Assembly: GCA_023238725.1 (NCBI GenBank)
Contig: CM041540.1
Span: 6,653,501-6,717,500, forward strand
Origin: Scortum barcoo
Lineage: Eukaryota; Chordata; Actinopteri; Centrarchiformes; Terapontidae
Direction: 5' to 3'
DNA: 64,000 nucleotides
Shown: piece by piece, positions 11,441 through 22,500 of the stretch
Layout of the letters: the number at the start of each line of letters is the position of its first letter
Position numbering within the stretch: position 1 is the stretch's first letter
The notes under the pieces: generated by a model
What the model saw: the letters and a program-made list of their open reading frames with translations, nothing else
Told to the model about the DNA's origin: nothing
Databases searched by the model: none
Program-made: the position numbers and the translations under genes

Positions 11441-14149
11441 ATTAGAGTGGTATTGATCTTCCCATCTAAAACTCCACCAGAAAGTGATTTGTTGCATTTC
11501 TCAGGACGTTGAACCATCCTGCTAAACGATTCTTTACAGTAGCAGCGTAAAACATTTTGCAATACAAGCCATAATGGCTCATTCTGGCACCTTATAGAAC
11601 CCCTTTTGTTTAAAGTGTACCGTCTTCCTCTCCCCTCCTCTGTCTGCTATTACTCCTGAGTGCATGGCGGAGAATAGGGCAATGTTCTCGGAGGCTCTGG
11701 TAGGAGTGAGGGATGCAAGCTGCTGGACGTCAGACTTGTATACAGACTTAATGGAAGAGGGGGGGAACTCAGCAGTGACCGAGGCCCAAACTGTAGAAAA
11801 GAAACCCTCTTGTGTTCATGACCCAGACGACTAAAGACCAGGCCCGGATGTTGCTATCTGTCCCGTCATTGTCTCCTCAAATGTTGGCATTTGAGTTTGA
11901 ATGATGGCTTTTAGTTTAGCCAAAACATTCCTAAGACGCAGCGTGGAAAACACCCTCATGTTCCTGTGCTGATTTGACGTTGCTCCATTTGTTTTCTAAT
12001 CTTGCTGCGTAGTTGAGTGCAAATTAGCTGGTTGCGCCACAGGGCCTCCAATCACATCTTGAGGATTGATGGTGGGAGTCACTTGAGCATTAAGGAAGTG
12101 GGATTTACACATGCAAAAAAAAATATATATAATTATGAGATGCTGGGTAGAGCAAACCACAGCGACTGCTGGGAGCAGCGCTGCTCCAAACAGTTATTTC
12201 TCAGATCCAGCACATGCTTAGCTGAACTTCTCCTGGAAAGCACCTTCTTTCCCACTTTTCCCCCTCAGCCACTCGGCAGTGAGTGGCAGTGATGGGACGG
12301 CGTTTGATGTGTGACACTTGCGATAAGGGCGCGCTCCACGCCGCTGATAGCCTGACCAGAATAGCATGTGAAAGAGCAAGAACATGCGACGAGCCATGAA
12401 CATTTATGTCGCCTATTTTTCATGTTTTGGAATGGGTGTAATCAGCGGGGTGTAATCAGTTGATGTGAAAGCATATAGTATGCAACCATGTGACGGACAG
12501 AAGCCACTTTATCTGTCCTGCTGGCTGAGCTACGCCAGCTATCACTCAGCACTGGGAGGAGCGTTCACCACTGTTCACACCACAGCATTCCAGCCATAGC
12601 ATCCTCTTCTCTACTGTCAATAAACCCAAACAGCCAGCTTGACTGAGAGCACATGGGCAACCTGTAATCAAGCCTGGCCCTGAAACTGGCATGTAAAAGT
12701 AAATCCTGTGTTTATATCCGAGAGAGGCCTCCCTCATGGAGCACAGGAAACACATAAGATGATGTTAAGCTTCAAACCAATCTCGGGGATTTAAGATCTT
12801 GCCTATCGCCCTCCACCTCTTCTCTCTTTCTCTGTCTTTGTCTCTTTTCTCTTGATCTGTGGCAGTCTGCCCATCTCCGGGCCCCTGTGCTCTGGTGGGT
12901 TCAGTGGACTGGTATGCAGCAGGAATCTTTGGATCAAGGTGATTTCACGGTCCTCCACGTTTTCCCAGGGCTTTGGGCGCTCTCTGTTACCTCTGTGCAG
13001 CCCGGAGTGTGTGATAGTGGCTGACATGTGTTATCATAGGATACATGCACTAACAGCGGCAACAGGGTAAGGCTGCTTTATCTGTCTAACACCTCTGTTT
13101 CCCTCAAGTGTCAGGCTTTGACTGTCTGGTATGGTTCTTTGGACTCTTGCGGAGAGACCCCCTTTGGACAAAAACACTGACCCAGGGATTTTCCAGCTTC
13201 TCTGTGAACAGACAAAGGGATAACCCTCTGACATGAAATCTCAATTCTAAGATGAATCTTCGCAAACATACGCCCCCTCCTTTGAAGTAGAACTAATCTT
13301 GCTAACCTTGACATTCCCTCAGAGACCGTTCCCACTCTCATTTCACAGTCTGCTCTCATAATAGCTCCACAGTGCTTTTTTTTTTCTCTCAATGAAACTC
13401 CATATCTCATTCAGCTCTCTGGTGGCGACTGTGAAAGGGGAAGTTTGTGAAGTCGTTCCAGTGAGAAGTGGTTCGGTTCAGCTCCTGTCATTCAGCTTGA
13501 CTGAAAGTGTGCTTTAACTGTGTGTACACATGATCGGAAGCAGCGCATTTAGATGTGTGAAAAAGATATTTTGTGCATATTTTGATGTCTCTGATATGGA
13601 ATTTAGCACTGTGTTGAGAAAACACACCTAACTGAAATGGCCTTCAGACAACAACAGTGACTTCCTCTTCTCTTATAATCCTACCTTTTTCAGATTAGAT
13701 CCTGTCTTAGAAGAACAAAATAACAAACACTTTTAGACATCCTGGAGACACCACAAGCACTCTCTGCAGATTTACATGTCCATCCTAATACTTTCATCCT
13801 TTGGCGTGCTACCACGCCAAAGGACTTCCTTTACGGAAAACTTTTCACTGGAAAGGGATCAACATGCCATCCACACCCATCGCCATAAGGATGTCTGCAC
13901 CATCACACTGTGTCCCATGGATCCCAGCTCATGTGGCAGGACTGTGACCTGATTAAAATGGTTTCAGAGAGGCTGTGTACTGACTCTAAGCAATCGCACA
14001 TTAGATTAGATATTAGATAGTTAACCTGTGGTTACACTTGCAAATCAGGAAATCTACCAACAATCTGTTGCTGTGTACCAAGATAAACATCATAGCAATG
14101 CTAAGAGTGTACTGCCATGCACGCTTCTCTGTACGGCTGTACTTCAAGA
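11441..14149. other. Intergenic, no gene recognised; one perfect hairpin
   Basis: No exon with family similarity was seen. A perfect 12-bp stem with a 4-nt loop lies at 13797-13824. Frames at 12803-13410 are short and overlap on both strands. Confidence 0.4.
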
Positions 14150-14570
14150 TAAATGCCGATGTCAGCATGCTAATGTCGCAGTTACAAAGCTGTGCTGATG
14201 TATAATGTATATATAGGTATAATGTTTATTGCCGTAGTTTGGGGTGTTTGCATGATGAGATTTGCTAATTAGCTTTAACCAACAAGTCCAACTGAGGTTG
14301 ATGGAAATTAATTTGGAAAGTCACTACTTGGCATCTAACTATAAATCTGTCCAACTTTTCATTGGATTCACTTCACCCTAGGCAGGTGTATTGTTGAGGA
14401 TCCAAGGAAGTGCAGTGCGGAGTATGAAGTTAGAAGTAAGAGGATCACCAAAGTCATAGAGATTTATCCTCTGGGGACCATGAGTGTTTGTACAAAATGT
14501 AATGCCAATCCATCCAATATTCAGTCTGGATCAAAGTGGTGCACCAACAGACTACCATCGGTCATGCTGC
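14150..14570 (+). repeat. Degenerate teleost repeat (family B), longest copy
   Basis: This is the fullest family B copy. It has 'gtcagcatgctaatgtc', 'gatttgctaattagc', 'caactgaggttgatgga', 'aggatcaccaaagtcat', 'tcctctggggaccatga' and 'caatccatccaatatt' in that order. The order of blocks is shared with the fragments at 6930-7110 and 7600-7690. Confidence 0.6.
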
Positions 14571-15625
14571 TAGCATGATTATAAATATTGCAAATCATGC
14601 ACATAAATGGTTAACTTCACAGAAAAAATGATAATAGAAGATAAAAGAAAGCTGAGACTTCCTCAAAAATATAAAATAACATGAATATGTGGGTCATTAG
14701 CCTTATTAGCCTAGATTAGTAAACTAAGCTAGCTGGGAGGCATCTGGCTAATAGGTTAGCTAACAGACTTTCAGGCTAAAATCAAACGTTGCCGTCTTAG
14801 TCAATTTATTGATAATTGTTGGATTTGTCATCTTCGGTTTTTCACTCACACTAACTGTTGTTAGTTAAGTGTCCTACTTCAGTTCAAGGGCAGCAAGAAA
14901 AAAGGTGCATGAGGAGCATGGAGGAGCAAGAAATAAGTGTCCATTTTCAGTAGTGAAATGTTGAATGAGAGACATGTATTTTGCATTTTCAATCAGACAT
15001 TAAAACTGAGTAGCAGATAACTTAAATGCATGTCATAGTCTGTATGCTAGCAGCATAACACTAAATAACTGTGAAATCTTTATGCGCTACTGTCTTCATG
15101 GACTACAATATGAGTTTCTGTCCTTGATTCATTGCACCGTCCTCACATATGTCAGGCCATCTGAGTTGAAGATGCACAGGCCTAATCGCAGACAGTGAAA
15201 AGTGCTGATTTGTACCGTAAACTGCATTTAATAATGTAAACTGTCTGTCTGTTTGTGCACTAATGATGTGGCATTTTTCCAGTTTTCAATACACTGTGAT
15301 TTTGTGGATATTCACTCATATGCTGCCTTGAACCAAGTTAATAGTAAACATTTTTAAGAATGACCTAAACACAACTTTTTACATTTATATTTTGCACTAC
15401 ACATAAATAGGGATTTAACCTTCGCCTATTTTCTAAAAAAACTTTCACATCTACTATGCTAAACATCCAACAACAGACAGATATTATTAGAAATCTGCCA
15501 CAAAGAGGCTGAGGCACCAAAGTATGTAACTTTTATTTATTTTACAGTTTGTAGGATTTTGGGGCCAGAACTTAAAATATAATATAAAATAGTAATATAA
15601 AATAATAACACTTACTATTAGAAAT
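14571..15625. other. Intergenic, nothing recognised
   Basis: AT-rich sequence with no coding or RNA feature that I can support. Confidence 0.45.
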
Positions 15626-16165
15626 ATTCAAGATTCAAGATTTTATTTGTCACGTGCACAACAATTACATGGAAACAACTACAATTTGAAAGAAAATCAC
15701 ACAAGTAAAAATGACTAAAAGTTCAAGATACAGGAATAGCATAAAATGCTGTACATACATGTAAAATACACTTACAAATATATAGACTGTAGTGGGGAAG
15801 TAACAAGTAGACCATTAAGTGTCAATAACATATATATATATATATGTGTGTGTGTGTATGTATGTAAACAGTATGTAATACTTATACAAATATACAGTAG
15901 TAGGGCAAACTGACAAGTAACAATAAATATATATACAGTATATAAACTGATGTATTAAGTTATTAAGTATTAAGGTTTGAGTGAGGAGTAGAATAGAATA
16001 GAAAAGACTATATGAAATAGTATATATATAGAGAGAGATGTGCTTAAGAATAATAAATACACATAATATATAAACAGATGTAAACAGATGTGTTAAGTGA
16101 CAAGTATTAAGCATTAATAAGTGAAGCCTAAGAGAATCAAAACTCTTATGGCTTGAGGGATGAAG
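15626..16165 (+). repeat. Old dispersed repeat next to the ccnd2 promoter (family G)
   Basis: It begins with 'attcaagattcaagatttta' and 'ttgtcacgtgcacaacaat' and ends with 'cttatggcttgagggatgaa', phrases that I recognise from a common teleost repeat. A TA/TG microsatellite (15829-15860) and several TA-rich patches lie inside. A related short end in the opposite orientation is at about 30490-30545. The repeat stops about 400 bp before the ccnd2 start codon, so it directly adjoins the promoter. Confidence 0.5.
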
Positions 16166-16564
16166 CGTGCACGTGTGCATTAAAATGAAAGTGGAGCGAC
16201 CGGAAGCTGAGCGGAGTGTTCCTGAAAAGAGAGACGCGCTGGGTGTGCGGCACGCGGCGGCTCTTATTGTGAAATCCGGCGGCGGAGGCGAGGTCCGCCG
16301 CCGACTTCCGCTCGGCGCAGAGGAGGAAGAGTCGCAGGGCAGCAGCAGCAGCAGGACTGGAGAGGACCCGGCAGTCTCTCAGCCTCCATGCTTCATCCTG
16401 GGCGCTTCTCCTCCTCCTGTCCGCCGCCGACAACACCGTGACAGCGTTATTTATTATTATATTATTATTATTATTCATCTCACAATTACCATCCAACTAT
16501 TTAGGGAAATAAAATAAGAGGAAAGAAAGAGGAAGAGGAGAGGAGGGGGAGAAGGGGGGAAGTC
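16166..16564 (+). promoter_or_regulatory. ccnd2a: ccnd2 proximal promoter and 5' leader
   Basis: GC-rich, CpG-containing, without a TATA box near the probable start, as expected for a D-type cyclin. A palindromic CACGTG E-box lies at 16170-16175; MYC/MAX-type binding to such boxes is established for mammalian CCND2. The leader contains a TTA microsatellite (about 16447-16475) and an almost pure purine tract (about 16517-16562) ending just before the ATG. The transcription start is not visible from sequence. Confidence 0.55.
16388..16441 (+). other. Upstream ORF in the ccnd2 leader (17 codons plus stop)
   Basis: An ATG at 16388 opens a 17-codon frame closed by TGA at 16439-16441, 123 nt before the cyclin start codon. 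It is the only ATG between it and the main start. If the transcript begins upstream of 16388, ribosomes would meet this short frame first, which could damp cyclin translation. Whether it is transcribed is inferred. Confidence 0.4.
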
Positions 16565-19500
16565 ATGGAGCTTTACTGCCTGGAGTCGGACACAGCCGTG
16601 AGAGCCCAGCCTGACCCAAACATCCTCTGCGATGACAGAGTCCTGCAAAGTTTATTAACCATTGAGGACAGGTTTTTACCGCAGTGCTCGTATTTCCAGC
16701 GGGTGCAGAAGGACATCCAGCCCTACATGAGGCGAATGGTTGCAGGTTGGATGCACGAGGTTTGTGACCACCTTTTTTTTTTTAATTTGATTTATTTTTA
16801 CATTCATGTCCATTTTATATGCACTGATTCGAGCTCCCTGAAATTTCGCCAGTGTGCGTGGAGAGTTGTCATGGATGTTGCGACCTATTTGACAATTGAA
16901 TGAGGGTGACTCACCAAAAGGCGTGGGAGAGTCGGAAATTCCACCACGAAGAAAAAGTGCAGCTTCAAAGTCGCAGCCCAGCTTCATATTTACATTAGTT
17001 AACAGCTTCAAACTCGCTCTTTTCTGCCAGCCATCCATGCCAGGCGACAGAGGGGGGGTTAATCTTAATTTACATGCCCAAAAACCCCACATCCCCCGCT
17101 TTGTAATAATTATTATTAATTTTCCAAAGTGAGTCAAGCTCGCTGCCTTCTTCTTCTTTTTTTTTTTTGCTCGAGCAACGTGCATGCAGGGCCACTTTCA
17201 TTTTTAGACATTAAAAAACCACCTCGTGTTTGGGAGATTTGGAGATTTTAACTGTCGGGAACTATTTTAACACGACCTATAAACATTGTGCACGCGTTTT
17301 AAAGCTCCCACCCGATGTGCTTTTATTTTTAAAATATTTTTTTTATGTGTGTGTGTGTGTGTTAAAAGTGGCCAAGCCCCAACAAGGAAGAGGAGCTGAA
17401 TGGCGACTGGGTTTTGCTGAACGACTTCCTATTGAGCTAATTTGTTTTTGCCTTGCCTTGACTTTTTTATTTTTTGTTAGTCTTTGAATGAGAAAAGAGA
17501 TGTTAAAAAAACAATAGTGATTCAAACTTTTAAACCAACACTATCTAGGAAATATCACAGCCCCTGTCTTGAAGTGCTTTTTTGCATTAAAACACACATT
17601 AATACTATGATTTCTTGAATATTTTCCTTAATTTAAATAAAACCTAAATATAACATGCGTTTCCTGTCCTATTTCTGTCTCGTTTAAGGTGTGTGAAGAG
17701 GAAAAGAGTAATGAAGACGTCTTCCCTTTAGCCATTAATTATTTGGACAGATTTTTAGCGGTGATGCCCACAAGAAAGAGCTATTTGCAGCTCCTGGGAG
17801 CCGTGTGCATTTTCCTGGCCTCCAAGTTAAAGGACTGCAGGCCGCTATCAGCAGAGAAACTTTGCATGTACACAGACAACTCCATCATGCCACGGGAACT
17901 GCTGGTAAGAGCTCGTGAGGGAGGGTGGGGTGGGGGAGAAAAGTCTCAGAAGCACCCATTCATTCACGAGGGGAGTGAAAGGTGTAGAGTCACATTTTTG
18001 GATGATTTTATGAGGCTGATAGCTGTATTGGTTTCACAGGAAGTATCCCATTTGCCTTTATGAGTGGTGCTGTGCACACTACAGCCACATACTGTCTTTG
18101 GGCTGAAGAGGCGCGTGATGCCATCTAGTGCCAGTTATGCGGTATAGAATTTCATATAGATATAGAAAGTTTTACACCAAGAAAGGCAACCAAAATGTCC
18201 TTTAATCTTACTTCTCCACTTCTCTCTTTGTAGCATTTATAAGAAGACTTTTTTACCGTCATGTGGCATATTCCTAAAAGTTATTTTAATTGTTGACGGG
18301 TTTCTCAGTTAATCATTTATTCTATAAAGTGTTAGAAAGTTGTAAAAATATGCCCATCACCTGTAAAATCAAAGTTCTGTGCAACCAACATTTCAAAAAC
18401 CAAAGATATTAAGTTCAACCTACAGCAATCTACACTCAAAGTCTGCAGACTAGCTTGTTCCGGAGCTTTCTATCGTTTCACACAGTCCTCATCAGCACAT
18501 TAAGTTTCCTCTGCTGAGATGGAGCTGTAGACGTTCAGACTCGTCACAATTCTGAGATATTTCGTTTAATATCACAAAACTAAGACGAAGAGACTGTGAT
18601 AGCTAACCGTATATCTTTTGGGGTTTGGACTGTTGGTCAGACCAAACAAGGCATTTAAAGCAGCTTGAAAGAAAAGCCTCCAGTTTAATGCTTAAAATGA
18701 CATAATAATTGAATCTCAGAGTAGTGAAATAAAAAGTTAAAGTTTAAGTTCTAGACCGTTTTACATGTTGAGGTTAGACCTGCTTGTTGTTTCAAGCAAA
18801 CAGCTCCACATGCTCTCTATACATCCTCCTGTCCTGCCTGCAGCTGTTGAGGGAAATGACATTTGTCCCATTTGATGCTCCATATTGTTGTAAGACTCCA
18901 GATTCCTGGATATCCTGACAGGATGACAGGATGCACAGCGAAGGCCGCAAGAGGCAGTGAAAGATGTTGCTGCTCTTCCTTGTAATGAACACTCCGCTGC
19001 TGCCGGAGGAGAGAAGTTCAAGAGGGTGGAGGGAAGGCTGGGGCTGTCCCTGCCGACGTTTGGGGTTTTGGTGTTTACTACGTTTGCTTTTTAGGTGACA
19101 CTTTTCCACAGAGCAAGTCTGAAGATGAATTCATCAGCATTTATTCATCAGTGTAAAAAAATGTTCAATATGTTGAAGAGTTCAGTCTCAGCTGAGTTGT
19201 TTTTTATGGATGTTACGACGACTAAAATTATACTAATTGATATTTCTGTTCCAACATTTCTGCTCCATATACTTCAATTAGTCTTTTAATTAAACTTTCT
19301 CTCTTGTTCGCTGTTACACATGTGTCAAATTAAAGAAAAAAAACCCTCTTTACTCAGTAATGTAACTCTGCTGTCATCTTCTAGAGGGTTTCTTGCGGGT
19401 AACACAGTGATCCTGAAATGAAGTAATGTCTTAGACATTTCAGAACGGCCTTGAAGTGACATCAGATGACTTGCCGTGGGGTGGGGGGGTGTTGAGAAAT

Positions 19501-22500
19501 GTCAGGAAATGCTGCAAACTGCAAACCTCTGCAGACCTGCTCTGCTGCTTCACTGCAGCAGGACTTTTATTATAAATGTTGTGTAGGCTAACGAGAAATA
19601 TGGAAATAAAATCAAGACTTTAATTTTGAAAATCTGTAACAGGATATGTACGGGTAAGGGTGTAAGGGTATGAGAGGACTCAGAGAGATTTGTGGTCATG
19701 TACCCAGATTTAAAAAAGCAGCACGTAGGGATAAGATCTGAGATTTTGAGAGAGAATTTGTGTCTTCTTGTCTTTACTTGTGGAGGTCTGAAGAAAATCT
19801 CATAAATAAGTTGGGACAGAAAGATTTATGGAAATCCAGAGGCATTTTGAAAACCTGAAAATGGTGTCACTGATCATTTTCTTTGCTTTTTCTCTGCGGA
19901 GAGTTTTATTAGTTCTGATAAAGACAATGATAGCTCGTTCTCTCTCTTCAAACCAACGTGTGATTTTTGTTGGAGGTCTTTACTAATTTGCAAATGTCAT
20001 CACATCAGTGCACATTTTTACATCTTAGATTGCAAGCATCAGTGAACATTTTCATGTGTCACAAAAATCCAAGTTGTGTCGTCCAATTTGCTTTTTTTGT
20101 TACTGAAAATCCTGAAACCGGAGAACATTAAAACATTAGCAAATTGGTGAATTGTAAAGATTGACTCAACACACAGGAAATTAAATCATGAAATGTGTGC
20201 ACCTCCCTTGCCGGTACAAAAGCTGACTGTATGAAGAGTCCGCTCCGCGCTGCTGCCTGTGCAGTGCAAACTCATTGTAGCTGTTTGAGGCTTGTGACAG
20301 GAAGGAAGGGGCTAGCTGTCTCGTTGGAAGGCCCTCTAAGCAGGGCAAAGCTTGTCACATGCCGGCGATATGAATACAAAGGATTCGAGGAATGAGAAAG
20401 GCATGCAGATAATAAGATACAGCGAGGAGAGATAAAGTGAAGAAATGTTGCTCTTCTTACAGGGCCATTTCCTCTGGGAATAGGGAAGGACTGTGATCTT
20501 TTTCATGGTCAATGGAGGCATGGCTGCATGCCATTTAGCCCCTCTGACCGAGTAGATTTCCCAAGAAACTGAATTTGAACTGACTGACACCTTTTTTTTT
20601 CTTTATCATGTTTTCTCTGTGTCATAGGACTGGGAATTGGTTGTGCTGGGGAAGTTGAAGTGGAACATGGCCTCGGTCATCCCCAATGATTTTATAGAGC
20701 ACATCATACGCAGGCTGCCCCTTCCCAAAGACAAGGTGGCGATGGTACGCAAGCACACGCAGACGTTCATCGCCCTCTGCGCCACAGGTAACGCAGCTGC
20801 TTATCATTGTGCATTGCCTCTTTCTTTTTTTTTTTTCTTTTCTCTTGCTTCTCGCACGCTCGCTCTCCAGCCTTGTTATTCCCACATCCACCAGAATATT
20901 CCCACACACACAAACATTCTCCCATCGTGAGTCATCTGTGACCTCTTTCTTCTCTCCGCATACTCCGCTGGCTGCCTTATCCACTTTCTAGTCCCTCCTC
21001 AGCCTGTAGTAGGGGTTTTTCTTCACAGCTGGTAAAATCTGCTGAAAGTGTTGATGTCCAAATGTCTCTGCTCTCTCTTGTGCTTCCTGGGAAAACGCCT
21101 ATCAGTGCTGTGTTTAGATAAGCCACGTACACGGGTAATGATAGCGATTTGAATCATGCTGTGTCTCCGCCGCGCACACACACACTCCGCTGTATGACTC
21201 AGGTGCAGCTGAGCTCCCATTCTGCTCCCCCTGTATTGTTTGTTGACAGGGAAGCTTCCAGGTTTAAAAAGTCATGGCAGCAATCCAGTGATCTTCCTTC
21301 CTCCTCCCATCCTGGCCTCATGTCCAAAATAAACCAGAGAAGCACAAACTCAGAGTCCCCTCAGGCCTCTCCCTAGGTGAATTTTCATGGCATTCCTCTG
21401 CCTGTACCAGGAATCCCTCTAATATTTTCATATCCTGGACTGAAACACAACTGCAGGATCACCTAATACACATAATATACAGCTCCCCTCTGTCACAAGA
21501 CTGCCTTTCATCCGCTACCTCCTTTCAACTGATTCAGTGATGGAAGTAATACAAAGGAGGTCACTTTAGTGCAATGAAATTCCTCACAAACGCCAGTGCG
21601 GTCAGATCCGGCCAATAAGCACTTGTTTACTAGAGCTAGTTATTGGAACCAGAGGCTCCTTCGATGAGTTTCATGCCCCGTTTAGCGCAGTTTTAGTGTC
21701 ACACTTTTTTTGTATTTGGGTGTGTTTCTGTGGTCGCCTCTGCTATTCATAAGCAGCTGGTTATATCCAAGCACAAAGCAGCCGCAGTGGAAAAAAAAAG
21801 GAGGCCTGCTGTGGTTATGCAGTAATGTAAATGTTTGGAGTTTTATATGGAGTTGAGATGTTATTCTTATGATGGAGGAGCTCCTCCTATGGACAGCTGG
21901 TCCCTGGAGGAGAAGATGGGCGTAGCGAAGCAGCCTTCTCTCCAGGGTTTAATCAAAGCTATCAAGCCACCACGACTGGTTTGCACTGGGCTCGGGCTAT
22001 GTGCTGGGTTGGACGGCACCTAGCGGTTGTGTGCCAAGTCTCTGCCTTTTAATGATTAGTGTTGGTCATGTCCATGTGCCGGGACCAGAAGAAGCGTTGT
22101 AATAGTGGAAAAACCTCCAGGGGCTGCATTCATAAAACATCCCAACATCAGAAGCCTCCCCTGACTAGTTTAGGTATGAGAAACTTGTTACTGTTAGTCC
22201 TAATTTAAGTTTTGGTGAGACGTGAGTCATTTTCTCACAGTCAGTCAGCTGCTGCAGGAATTGTGCCTGATATGTCAGACTTTTGGAAATGCACAAAGTA
22301 AATGAACTTTTAAAAGCAGATTTTGGTGGTTTGCTTACCAACAATTTGAAACAATCCAGTAAGGGTAAAATTATGCTTGAACAGAACTGGTTCGCACGAT
22401 GCGGAAACACTCAAAGACATGTGGAGTGAAAAGCTGCTCATCGTAGAGAAGGGGACACAATTGTTTAAATATGAGAAGAACAGCGCATATTTTTACACTG

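Noticed and set aside
16185..16517. Long open frame (about 110 codons from ATG) in the ccnd2 leader and promoter
   Set aside because: GC-rich frame open on both strands; probably starts upstream of the transcription start and shows no conserved motif.
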